From positions 1 to 15,305 of the forward strand of contig JAKAVX010000012.1 of the NCBI GenBank assembly GCA_021827465.1: DNA of 15,305 nt, in the 5' to 3' direction. Under the pieces are notes generated by a model. The model saw nothing but the letters and a program-made list of their open reading frames with translations. It was not told where the DNA came from and searched no databases. Numbering within the stretch: the stretch's first letter is position 1; each line of letters opens with the position of its first letter. Below are positions 6,724 to 14,840 of the stretch, one piece after another. Made by a program: the position numbers and the translations under genes. The stretch is from Deltaproteobacteria bacterium. GTDB lineage: Bacteria; Desulfobacterota_B; Binatia; Binatales; Binataceae.

Positions 6724-7167
6724 TTAGCCGGGGACTACTTCCAGCTCAACCGTCGTGTCGGGGGTCGCGACCGCGACCGAACCGTAGAGGGGTCAGCGAT
6801 GCTTGTACACCTCGACCATCTGGCGCGCCCTGTCCTCGGGGATACCCGCCATCCGAAAACGCATCCGCGCGTTTGCGAGCACGGGAGGTCCGGTATGCTT
6901 CGCCTCGGTATCGATGGTCGCGTCCATCGAGACTTCGACATGCTTCAGCGGAACGTTCTCGGCACGAGCGATTCGCTCCATCATCATCGTGGCGCATCCT
7001 GTGATGCCGGCGAGGAACAATTCGAGCGCGTTGACCGCTTCGCCCGGGCCGCCGTGGCCGGCGGTGTCGTCGAAGATGAGATGGTTCTGGCGGGCGCTCA
7101 GGATATGCCGCCCGGGGATTCCGGTGCTGTGGGCTTTCACCCCACCGGTCAGATACCGATCGGCCAT
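6724..7167 (-). CDS. OsmC-family redox protein with selenocysteine (in-frame TGA recoded)
   Basis: OsmC/Ohr-family proteins are cytoplasmic thiol peroxidases with two redox cysteines. The frame from ATG 7165-7167 (GGGAGG at 7177-7182, 9 bases upstream) reads FLAGITGCATMMMERIA with the first redox Cys58, reaches VEVYKHR, then TGA at 6793-6795. The same frame continues PLYGSVAVATPDTTVELEVV-Pro-Gly to a TAA at 6724-6726. Family members have Cys-Pro at this point, so TGA replaces the second catalytic Cys and is read as Sec125; the whole protein is 147 residues, a normal family length, against 124 without the family C-terminus. A suitable SECIS-like hairpin follows. The gene lies 19 bases after the DUF3047 gene, downstream of recA. 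Alternatives are a nonsense mutation or a base error (TGC/TGT to TGA). Recoding needs selABCD elsewhere in the genome. Confidence 0.87.
6759..6784 (-). promoter_or_regulatory. Bacterial SECIS-like hairpin following the Sec codon
   Basis: Downstream of TGA 6793-6795 the mRNA can form GGUCGC (6778-6773) paired to GCGACC (6768-6763), six Watson-Crick pairs around a GGUC loop (6772-6769). An outer CGG/CCG stem (6784-6782 with 6761-6759) follows across an asymmetric internal loop. Twenty bases separate the UGA from the apical loop and the loop begins with G; both agree with the general bacterial SECIS model (loop about 16-37 bases after UGA, G among its first two bases). This is the site SelB would bind. 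GC-rich DNA forms hairpins easily, so by itself this is supportive, not decisive. Confidence 0.7.
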
Positions 7168-7186
7168 CGGTTTGCACCTCCCGGAT

Positions 7187-8299
7187 TCAGATGACTTTCA
7201 GCGAATGGGTTCCGTCGTCGAGCGTGATATCCGCGAACTCGCATCGCCCCTCGCGCCGCTGAAACAGGCTCACGGCTATCAGCCATACGCGCACGATTCG
7301 CGCCGGTATCGGACCGCCGATCGCCGCGCGGTAATCGGCGTGGACGTTGCGCTCCTCGCCGAACCATCGCCCAAGCCCGACCGCCCCGGAGCGGACCACG
7401 AGATGGGTCTCGCGCGCGGTCCACGACGGCAGCGGGCATCGGAAGGACGTTTCGGGTTCGAGCGCCTTGCTCCAGTAGTAGGTAAGGTCCTGTCCGTTGT
7501 CGAACTCGACCGCGATACTCATGTAGTCGTGGACCGAGGCGTCGTTCTCGGCGACTTCGGACGGCAGCGCGTCGATCTTCCACGACCATCCAAGGCGCGT
7601 CTTCGGCGAGAGCGCGAATTCGGCGTCCTTGTGCAGGATTCCGACGTCGCAGTGCGTGCGGCATTCGATATGACCGGGCGATTTGCCGTTTCGATGGAAA
7701 ATCTCCGCCGCTCCGAGGAACCATAGATAGTCCCATCCCGAGGGCGGCGGAACGAACGAAGCGAGGCGATCGCGTTCTGCCGCAAGCATCCCGAGCGGAT
7801 CGCCCTTGGCGGCGAGCGAGCGTAGCGCGTCGAGCGGTTCCACTTCGCGGCGCCATCGGAGCACGGCGACCGCGACTCCGCCTGCGGCGCCCTGAAAAAG
7901 CTCGGGCGGCGTGGCGAGCCGTCCCGTCGGATCGGCCCAGTCGCCGGGAAAATGATTGCCGAGATAGAGCTTGCCCGCGTGCTCGGCGCGAAACGTATTG
8001 GTGTCGCGTCCGCCGCGGAAAATCGGTCCCGCTTCGCCGATTCGGAACCATAGCTGGAACGACGTCGGGAACCATAGTGCGGGTGCCCCCGCGAGGTAGG
8101 CTTTGCCGCGCGCGAGCGTGGTCATGCGATCGGCGCTTTCCAGCGCGAGTCCGCTATCGAACCAGGGCGGAAGATTCGCGGGCAGATAAAGGAAGCGGTA
8201 ATCGCTCAGTAATTCGCGTCCGGCGCCTTCAAACAGCGGCCCGTAGGCGTTTTTCAGATCGTCAACGGAGAGTTCGCGTTCTTCGTCCGCCACGTTCAT
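7187..8299 (-). CDS. DUF3047-like protein
   Basis: A 370-residue protein from ATG 8297-8299, 32 bases after the recA stop; the longer open frame to 8533 overlaps recA and is rejected. No clear signal peptide or membrane segment. The C-terminal half shows the DUF3047-like pattern: LGWSWKIDALPSE (about 236-248), then HDYMSIAVEF (257-266), TYYWSKALEP, CPLPSW, ETHLVVRSG (297-305), LGRWFGEERNVHADYRAAIG (309-328) and PARIVRVWLIAVS. This suggests a beta-sandwich domain of unknown role. The first 180 residues are Trp/Phe-rich (ALWFPTSFQLWFRIG) and not recognised. It is probably cotranscribed with recA and the OsmC-family gene. The function is not known; the family match is by pattern. Confidence 0.75.
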   Translation of the reverse strand: MNVADEERELSVDDLKNAYGPLFEGAGRELLSDYRFLYLPANLPPWFDSGLALESADRMTTLARGKAYLAGAPALWFPTSFQLWFRIGEAGPIFRGGRDTNTFRAEHAGKLYLGNHFPGDWADPTGRLATPPELFQGAAGGVAVAVLRWRREVEPLDALRSLAAKGDPLGMLAAERDRLASFVPPPSGWDYLWFLGAAEIFHRNGKSPGHIECRTHCDVGILHKDAEFALSPKTRLGWSWKIDALPSEVAENDASVHDYMSIAVEFDNGQDLTYYWSKALEPETSFRCPLPSWTARETHLVVRSGAVGLGRWFGEERNVHADYRAAIGGPIPARIVRVWLIAVSLFQRREGRCEFADITLDDGTHSLKVI

Positions 8300-8331
8300 C
8301 GCTTCGCCGGATGCGCGCGCGCGCCGCGCGC

Positions 8332-9399
<1,068 letters not shown>

Positions 9400-9494
9400 C
9401 GGGATCCCCGCTTGAAAGTCCGCCTCATGCGAATCTTGCCACAAAACACCACCCACCGCGCTAGGGGGCCGCGGCGTTTGAGCCCGGTTCGCGG

Positions 9495-10100
9495 CTATCC
9501 GGCCGCGCCGCCGAGTTCATAGCGCGCGAGCGGCTCGTAAACCGGGCCCTCGGGCGTGAGCGTGCTCCGGTACAGCGTCATCGCGTCGATCCGCGAGCGT
9601 CCGAAGTCGCGATCGGCTGCGGCCGAAAGCGCGCGGCGGGTCTTCTCGAAGCCGCGATAGGAATTGACCCGTCCGACCGTAAGATGCCCCGTAAAGGGCC
9701 GCCTTTCCGGCTCGAAGCCGCATCGCGCCGCCGCTTCCTCGACCCGCTTTGCCAATTGCTGAAGCCCCTCGCCTTCCAGTCCAACCCAGATGACCCGCGG
9801 ACGCTCCAGACTCGGAAAGCCGCCGACGCCGTGGACCCGCAACTCGAACGGCGCGCTCTCGGCGGCCACCCGTTCGAGCATCGGCTTGAGCGGTTCGAGC
9901 TTTCCGATCGGAACCGCGGGGCCGAGGAACTTGAGCGTCAGATGGAGATTGCCGCGCCGGACCCATCGGACGCCTTCGCCTTGCGCGGCCCGGAGTTCAT
10001 CGACCAGCGCCGCGACCGCATCCTCGACCGCGTCGTCCACCCTGACCGCGATGAAGGCGCGGACCGTCTGCGGCGGCTCGATACGATTGTTTGCGGCCAA
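9495..10100 (-). CDS. thpR: RNA 2',3'-cyclic phosphodiesterase (LigT/ThpR family)
   Basis: 2H-phosphoesterase that opens 2',3'-cyclic phosphates on RNA ends. The product is 201 residues with both HxT signatures: HLTLKFLG (His53, Thr55) and HLTVGRV (His139, Thr141), plus the usual AFIAVR N-terminal strand. The start is TTG 10098-10100 with GAGG about 10 bases upstream; no ATG occurs nearby in frame, so the exact start is uncertain by a few codons. It lies 12 bases after the stop of the DsbA-like gene and about 95 bases before recA. thpR next to recA is a common arrangement in this kind of bacterium. Confidence 0.92.
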   Translation of the reverse strand: MAANNRIEPPQTVRAFIAVRVDDAVEDAVAALVDELRAAQGEGVRWVRRGNLHLTLKFLGPAVPIGKLEPLKPMLERVAAESAPFELRVHGVGGFPSLERPRVIWVGLEGEGLQQLAKRVEEAAARCGFEPERRPFTGHLTVGRVNSYRGFEKTRRALSAAADRDFGRSRIDAMTLYRSTLTPEGPVYEPLARYELGGAAG

Positions 10101-10112
10101 TCGCGAAATGCC

Positions 10113-10712
10113 TCACTTCGAGAGTTCCCACTCGACCAGCGCCAGGCGGTCATTGCCGAAGAACATCACGCCGTCCACGAAAATCGTCGGCGAGCCGAAG
10201 CCGCCGCGCTCGATCAGTTCCTCGGTGTTGGCGCGAAGCCTCGCCTTGTACTCGGGCGAATTGATCTTCTCGAAGAACTCGCCTTCGTCCAGCCCGACCG
10301 CGCGCACGATATCGCGCATCACGTCGTCTTGGTTGATATCGAGATCGTCGCCCCAGTAGCTCTCGAACACGCGCCGCGAGTAAGCCGAGATTTTCCCGTG
10401 CTCGAGCGCGACGAACGCGCCGCGCATGGCCTTTACCGAGTTGACCGGGAATACCGTAGGGTTGCCGATTTTGATTCCGTAGAACGCGGCCCAGTCCTGA
10501 AGGTCCTTGGCGTAGTAGCGCGCCTTGGGTTTGACCGGGTTGGTGCGCGATTCGTAGACGGAGGGATTAACAGCATTGAACACGCCGCCGACCAGGATCG
10601 GCTTCCATATGAGGTCCGCCTGATGACGGCGTGCGACGTCTTCGATTTTCGTGAAAGCGAGATAGGTCCAGGGACTCGAACAGTCATAGAAGAACTCAAG
10701 CTTCTTGCCCAC
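10113..10712 (-). CDS. DsbA-family / 2-hydroxychromene-2-carboxylate isomerase-like protein
   Basis: Starts at GTG 10710-10712 with GGAGG (10720-10724) 7 bases upstream; an in-frame start at 10862 would add 50 non-family residues. The product is 199 residues, normal for the GST-kappa/HCCA isomerase group. The N-terminus KKLEFFYDCSSPWTYLAFTKIE has Cys11-Ser-Ser13-Pro where HCCA isomerases carry the glutathione-binding Ser; a CxxC pair is absent, so a disulfide oxidase role is unlikely. The C-terminus GGFGSPTIFVDGVMFFGNDRL is the typical cis-Pro and Asp-Arg-Leu segment. No signal peptide, so probably a cytoplasmic glutathione-dependent isomerase or transferase. The substrate is unknown. Confidence 0.88.
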   Translation of the reverse strand: MGKKLEFFYDCSSPWTYLAFTKIEDVARRHQADLIWKPILVGGVFNAVNPSVYESRTNPVKPKARYYAKDLQDWAAFYGIKIGNPTVFPVNSVKAMRGAFVALEHGKISAYSRRVFESYWGDDLDINQDDVMRDIVRAVGLDEGEFFEKINSPEYKARLRANTEELIERGGFGSPTIFVDGVMFFGNDRLALVEWELSK

Positions 10713-10889
10713 GGGCGATCCTCCAGGCGAGTGGGGCGGCGCGGCCGGCGGTTTCAAACCGGCTCCGAGACGCGCGCCTCGACTGAATCGAATATCACGC
10801 CAACCGTCCGCCCGACCAGTCACGGCTCGCGAGCGGGCCGCAACCACGCGGATTTGCTCCAACCGAACGCGTCGTTGTCGGGACCCGTC

Positions 10890-10919
10890 TTGACCCGGTG
10901 GGCGTGTTCAACCCATTCT
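10890..10919 (+). promoter_or_regulatory. Possible promoter of the DUF5131 gene
   Basis: TTGACC (10890-10895, 5 of 6 matches to the -35 consensus) and CATTCT (10914-10919) are 18 bases apart, upstream of the GTG start at 10934. The -10 match is poor (3 of 6), so this is a tentative call. The leader would be very short, consistent with no visible Shine-Dalgarno. Confidence 0.25.
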
Positions 10920-10933
10920 CATTATGACCCGCC

Positions 10934-11683
10934 GTGAGTGAGAACAGCCCTATCGAATGGACCGATTCCACCTGGAACCCGGTTCGCGGATGCACCAAAA
11001 TCAGTTCCGGCTGCAAGCATTGCTACGCAGAGAGATTTGCGGAGCGCTTTCGCGGCGTCGCGGGCCATCCGTTCGAGCAGGGCTTCGATCTCCGCCTGAT
11101 TCCCGAAAAACTCGACGCGCCGATTCTGTGGCGCAAACCGCGGCGCATCTTCGTCAACTCGATGAGCGATCTGTTCCACGACGACGTTCCGGTCGAGTAC
11201 GTCGCGAAGGTCGGAGCCGTGATGCGTCGCGCTGACTGGCATACCTACCAGGTGCTAACCAAGCGCCATGAGCGGATGCGCGCGCTTCTGTCGGGCGAGC
11301 TCAACTGGATGGCGCGCCTTGCGCACGTATGGTTCGGCGTCAGCGTCGAGGATCGCGAGCACGGGCTAGCGCGTATCGACGCGCTTCGGCGCACTCCGGC
11401 GGCGACCCGCTTTCTTTCGGTCGAGCCGCTGCTCGAAGACTTGGGCGAGATCGATCTCAGCGGAATCGATTGGGTGATAGCCGGCGGTGAGAGCGGACCG
11501 GGCGCGCGGCGGATGGAAGAGCGATGGGTGTTGTCGCTGCTCGCGCGATGCCGCGCGCAGGGCGTGCCGTTCTTCTTCAAGCAATGGGGCGGTGTATCGA
11601 AAGGCAGGAACGGCCGGAGTCTGAACGGGCGCACCTACGACGAGTTGCCGGCGGCGCTCAGCGAGAGTCGCGCGACGTTCTAG
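10934..11683 (+). CDS. DUF5131 (phage Gp37/Gp68-like) protein
   Basis: A 249-residue protein starting at GTG 10934; an ATG at 10924 is out of frame and stops after five codons. It opens with IEWTDSTWNPVRGCTKIS and a cysteine cluster Cys20, Cys27 and Cys30 (GCTKISSGCKHCYAERF). This and IFVNSMSDLFHDDVP, YQVLTKRHERM, VWFGVSVED and GGESGPGARRMEERWV are hallmarks of DUF5131. The cluster hints at an iron-sulfur, radical-SAM-like centre, but the function is unproven. The C-terminal FFKQWGG motif is present, so the gene looks intact. It stands alone with no phage genes around it, and runs tail to tail into the DUF3108 gene, sharing the four bases CTAG. Confidence 0.9.
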   Translation: MSENSPIEWTDSTWNPVRGCTKISSGCKHCYAERFAERFRGVAGHPFEQGFDLRLIPEKLDAPILWRKPRRIFVNSMSDLFHDDVPVEYVAKVGAVMRRADWHTYQVLTKRHERMRALLSGELNWMARLAHVWFGVSVEDREHGLARIDALRRTPAATRFLSVEPLLEDLGEIDLSGIDWVIAGGESGPGARRMEERWVLSLLARCRAQGVPFFFKQWGGVSKGRNGRSLNGRTYDELPAALSESRATF

Positions 11684-12546
11684 TCGTGAACCTCGACCAG
11701 GTCGGCGCGGACGTATCCGATAAAGGCCGCGGCCTGGATTCTGAGCGGCAGGTGGCGCTTGTCGGCCGACACCCATATCGTCGTGTCACGCGCCTTTCCG
11801 GTGAGCTTTTGGTCGCTCATGTAAGGAGTCGTCGGCACGATCCTGAACGCGTCGAAGGTGCCCAACTGAGTGCTGATCCGCTCGCGATCCTTCACGTGGA
11901 AATCGAACACGAAGCGCTTGCCGCCGGTGAACACGTCGAAGCTGAGCGACTGGCCGGGCGTCAGCGGCTGCGACAGCGCCATCACCGCGCCCGAGAGCGG
12001 ACCGAACGGATTCGACGACAGGTACTCGCTCTCGTGAACGCCATGATGGTTGAACCTAAGCGCCTTGACGAGCTTGCCGGGGTGGTGGAACGTGACGTCG
12101 TATTCGTCGAGACGGCGGTTCTCGGCCTGGCGGATATAAATTTGCTCGGGCGAGAACGATTCGGCGGCGAATTCCTCGCGCATGTAGTCGCGCATCCGGT
12201 ACAGCATGTCGACGACCTTGTTGGTCTGAATCCAGGCCTGCGCGGTCCAGAGTTTCGGGTCCTTCTTGTTCGGAGCGAGCCTGATACGCGCGGTCGCGGC
12301 GGGGATTCCGATCCACGAAGCGACGTAAACCAGTTCCTCGCCGGGATGGAACGGATTCGGGCCCGGTTTGTAGACCGGCGGGTCGATGCCCGCGGGAAGC
12401 GCCTTGGGCGTAAGCTTCTGATGCGCGCGAGCCCTGAGATGGGCCGTATGGGCGTTCGGCTCGGCCAGTCCCGGCGCGGACGACAAGCCGAGTGCCGCAG
12501 TGGCCACGAAAAGTACAATAAGCGTAAGATTGGCAAAACCGCTCAT
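11680..12546 (-). CDS. DUF3108 exported protein
   Basis: A 288-residue protein with a signal peptide (NLTLIVLFVATAALGLSSAPGLA, cleavage probably before Glu-Pro). Residues from about 60 to the end follow the DUF3108 pattern: PFHPGEELVYVASWIGIPAATA, then YRMRDYMREEFA, SFDVFTGGKRFVFDFHV, a Gly-Thr-Phe-Asp-Ala-Phe-Arg-Ile turn, and ISADKRHLPLRI-type strands (here WVSADKRHLPLRIQ). DUF3108 proteins are secreted beta-rich envelope proteins of unknown function. The start ATG 12544-12546 lacks a good Shine-Dalgarno. Divergent from the HEAT-repeat gene across 122 bases; its stop codon overlaps that of the convergent DUF5131 gene. Confidence 0.9.
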   Translation of the reverse strand: MSGFANLTLIVLFVATAALGLSSAPGLAEPNAHTAHLRARAHQKLTPKALPAGIDPPVYKPGPNPFHPGEELVYVASWIGIPAATARIRLAPNKKDPKLWTAQAWIQTNKVVDMLYRMRDYMREEFAAESFSPEQIYIRQAENRRLDEYDVTFHHPGKLVKALRFNHHGVHESEYLSSNPFGPLSGAVMALSQPLTPGQSLSFDVFTGGKRFVFDFHVKDRERISTQLGTFDAFRIVPTTPYMSDQKLTGKARDTTIWVSADKRHLPLRIQAAAFIGYVRADLVEVHD

Positions 12547-12612
12547 AGTAGGCTTACATCACTAAAGACGTTCCAATTAACCGGCGGTTTCGAGGCTTTG
12601 CGGTAGCTTTGC

Positions 12613-12642
12613 TTGCAATCGTGAGCCTCGATCGAAAATAAT
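12613..12642 (+). promoter_or_regulatory. Candidate promoter of the HEAT-repeat gene
   Basis: TTGCAA (12613-12618, 4 of 6) and AATAAT (12637-12642, 5 of 6) are 18 bases apart. Transcription would begin near 12649, giving a leader of about 20 bases that contains the GGAGG at 12656-12660. Confidence 0.4.
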
Positions 12643-12668
12643 CTTGACCGATTCCGGAGGTCTGCGAA

Positions 12669-13466
12669 ATGCCCTCGAAGCGTGTGTTGCTTGCGGCTGT
12701 TATGATGCTGTTGGTGGCTGCGGTGCCGCATCTGGCGTTCGCGCAGTACGGCGGTAATGGCACCGGAAGCCCACTGTCAAATAGCGGCATGATGCACCAG
12801 GGGTTCGTCCAGCCCGGTGTCGACGATCTCCAGGGGCGGATGGCGCGCGAGACTCCGTTCCGGACCCTCAAGGACGTCGAGACCGGCATGAAGGACGCCG
12901 ATCCGATCGTCAGGGTCACGGAACTGAAGAAACTGCGCTTTCTGCAGGATCCCAAGGTCAACAAGATTCTGATTCGCGCGTTGTCCGATCCCGATATCCG
13001 GGTCCGGATTAAGGCCGTGGATATTCTCGGCGCGCGCGGTGCGAATGAAGCGGTCGGGCCGCTCTCGCAGATGCTGTTCCTGCGCTCGACCGAGCCTATC
13101 GTCAAGCTCCACGTGGTGGCGGCGCTCGGTAGGATCGGCGACGCCGGCGGCGTGCTTCCGGTGATGCAGTATCTCAACGAGGAGCGCGCCTCGGACGACA
13201 ATCCGCAGGATTGCGGAACGGCAGTGTTCGCTCTCGGCGAGATGGGAAGCGAGCAAGCCACACCGCTTCTGACCAAGATGATCGCGACCGACAAGAGCGC
13301 GATGGTGCGGCAGCTCGCCAAGGAGGCGCTCGAGAAGATCGACGGCGAGCTTCCGAGCATCCATTCGGCCAAGCTTGCCGAGCAGAACAAGAGCGTCGTT
13401 CCAACCGACGAGAAGCTCGCCAAGCTTCGCAAGCTCGACGAGAAGGTCCAGCAGATGGAACGCTAG
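12669..13466 (+). CDS. Exported HEAT-repeat protein
   Basis: A 265-residue protein starting at ATG 12669, with a strong GGAGG at 12656-12660, 8 bases upstream. A signal peptide ends at about residue 25 (AVPHLAFA, then Gln-Tyr). The mature N-terminus is Gly/Asn/Met-rich. Residues about 70-245 form four to five helical HEAT/PBS-lyase-like repeats: DADPIVRVTELKKLRFLQDP, LSDPDIRVRIKAVDILGARG, EPIVKLHVVAALGRIGDAGG, DCGTAVFALGEMGSEQATPL and KSAMVRQLAKEALEKIDG. The last 30 residues are Lys/Glu-rich and probably a coiled coil. It probably scaffolds protein contacts in the periplasm; the partner is unknown. The gene is monocistronic, closed by a strong terminator. Confidence 0.9.
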   Translation: MPSKRVLLAAVMMLLVAAVPHLAFAQYGGNGTGSPLSNSGMMHQGFVQPGVDDLQGRMARETPFRTLKDVETGMKDADPIVRVTELKKLRFLQDPKVNKILIRALSDPDIRVRIKAVDILGARGANEAVGPLSQMLFLRSTEPIVKLHVVAALGRIGDAGGVLPVMQYLNEERASDDNPQDCGTAVFALGEMGSEQATPLLTKMIATDKSAMVRQLAKEALEKIDGELPSIHSAKLAEQNKSVVPTDEKLAKLRKLDEKVQQMER

Positions 13467-13491
13467 ACGATCGATCTACTTCGGGCTAAGC

Positions 13492-13532
13492 GGGCGGCCG
13501 CGGGTCATCGACCTCCGGCCGCTCTTGTTTTT
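13492..13532 (+). terminator. Rho-independent terminator of the HEAT-repeat gene
   Basis: Starts 25 bases after the stop codon. The outer stem GGGCGGCCG (13492-13500) pairs with CGGCCGCTC (13516-13524), including one G-U pair. A C-C mismatch separates it from an inner stem GGGTC/GACCT with an ATC loop. The T-rich tail TTGTTTTT (13525-13532) follows directly. Confidence 0.85.
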
Positions 13533-13678
13533 GCGAGGCGCGATATCGATGCGACAGGCCTCGTCATTCCATGGCATCGGAATCTTCGCGCGCAACCGGC
13601 GCCGAAGGCAAATCGCAAGCGCCGGGCGCGCCGGACCTTGCGCGGGCGCGCCGCGCCGTATGAAATCGCATCCCACTG

Positions 13679-14659
13679 ATGGCGACCGTACTGGTAATCG
13701 GAGCGCAGGGCGTTCTCGGCGGACTAATTGCGGACGTGCTTCGGGAGCGCGGAGAGCATCGCGTGCTCGTCGGCGGAAGGCGGCGCGAAAACCGCGACGG
13801 TTTTCGTTTCGTCGATCTGGCGGATCGGGCGGCGATACGCGCCGCGCTCGAAGGGGTGGATTTCACGATCAGCACGGTCGCCGATCCGCAATTCGAGCTC
13901 GAGCGCGTCGTGGTCGAGACCGGCGCGCGCACCATCAATGTGTCGAGCGCGGTGCTGCCGCCGGGCGGCCACGGCTCGATCAAGGGAAACGGGCTTGCGA
14001 TCGTTCACGCCGGGCTTGCTCCGCTCGGACTTGAGGCGTTGATCGCCAAGGAGCTGCTCGCGCAGAATCCCGAAGCCGCGCGGCTTGAAGTCGCGATGTG
14101 CCTTTCGGCGCGCGGCGCGAGCGGACGTCAGGGCAAGGAGTTCGCGTACGCGGCGCTGACACGTCTTCCGTTCGAAGCGGCGCGGGTGATTCCGTTCACC
14201 GCGCCGGTCGGGCCGCGGCGATGCGTCCCCGCGGCGATCGGAGAACGCGACATCCTGCAAGGACTCTCGCCGGAGATCGATGCAAACATCTACGTCGGCT
14301 TCTCCGAGCGATTCGTGAACGGCGCAATCGGGATGCTTCGCGCGTCGCGGATGATCCGGATTCTGCCGCGCGCGATGTTCGTCAACGGAAAGTCGGGTCC
14401 GGCGCGCGCGACGAAAGAGCCGACGCGTCAGTGGGTTGCCATTTACGCGAGCGACGGCCGGCGGCTTGCCGCGCGGGCGACCGAAGGCGAGTGCGATTAC
14501 CTGACGACCGCGCTATGCACGCGCGCTTTTCTCGACGCGCTAATCGAGCGGCTCAAGTCGCGAAATCCGATCGGGGTTCACAGCGTCGAGCGTCTTTTCA
14601 CGCTCGACGATCTGCGGCCTCATCTGCCCGCCGAAGTGCGAATCCGCGACGTTGCCTGA
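13679..14659 (+). CDS. Saccharopine-dehydrogenase-like NAD(P)-binding protein
   Basis: A 326-residue protein beginning ATVLVIGAQGVLGGLIADVLRERG: a Rossmann strand with a GxxGxxG dinucleotide loop (Gly8, Gly11, Gly14). Next come a second strand (HRVLVGGRRR) and DFTISTVADP at the end of a later strand, as in saccharopine-dehydrogenase and trans-acting enoyl reductase families. It is shorter than lysine-pathway saccharopine dehydrogenases, so a role in lysine biosynthesis is not implied; the substrate is unknown. ATG 13679 follows without a clear Shine-Dalgarno. The gene stands alone between a terminator and decayed genes. It may belong to the SDR-like or saccharopine-like group; that split needs a profile search. 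Confidence 0.82.
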   Translation: MATVLVIGAQGVLGGLIADVLRERGEHRVLVGGRRRENRDGFRFVDLADRAAIRAALEGVDFTISTVADPQFELERVVVETGARTINVSSAVLPPGGHGSIKGNGLAIVHAGLAPLGLEALIAKELLAQNPEAARLEVAMCLSARGASGRQGKEFAYAALTRLPFEAARVIPFTAPVGPRRCVPAAIGERDILQGLSPEIDANIYVGFSERFVNGAIGMLRASRMIRILPRAMFVNGKSGPARATKEPTRQWVAIYASDGRRLAARATEGECDYLTTALCTRAFLDALIERLKSRNPIGVHSVERLFTLDDLRPHLPAEVRIRDVA

Positions 14660-14692
14660 AGCACTGACGGTGTGACCCGCGACGGCGCGAAG

Positions 14693-14840
14693 TCACGCGC
14701 GGATAAGGCCGTTGATGTTGCCGCTTGGGCGCGGACGGCCGGGAAGCACGCTGTCGATTTGCGCGTCGCCGAGCCCGAGATACGCTCCGAGCACGGTCGC
14801 GATGACTTCGCGGAAGTCGGTCGTGATGAAATTCGAATCG
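14693..14840 (-). pseudogene. C-terminal remnant of a DUF1501 protein
   Basis: On the minus strand, ending at TGA 14693-14695, the frame reads HDSNFITTDFREVIATVLGA then YLGLGDAQIDSVLPGRPRP and ends NINGLIRA. The TTDFREV-x-A-x-VL-x-x-x-LG pattern is the typical C-terminus of DUF1501 secreted proteins, where it is followed by a short Pro-Gly-containing tail. Only about 50 codons remain. There is no start, and upstream of about 14835 the sequence turns into the oppositely oriented ligase fragment. The bulk of the gene has been lost. The right border is approximate. Confidence 0.55.

Noticed and set aside
6664..7726. Plus-strand frames opposite the OsmC-family and DUF3047 genes
   Set aside because: Shadows of the minus-strand genes; no conserved motifs and no ribosome sites.
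9400..9494. LexA/SOS box upstream of recA
   Set aside because: No CTG-N10-CAG or GAAC-N-GTTC type palindrome is visible in this gap.
9684..10937. Plus-strand open frame of 417 codons opposite thpR and the DsbA-like gene
   Set aside because: Antisense shadow; both minus-strand genes carry clear motifs and ribosome sites, the plus frame none.
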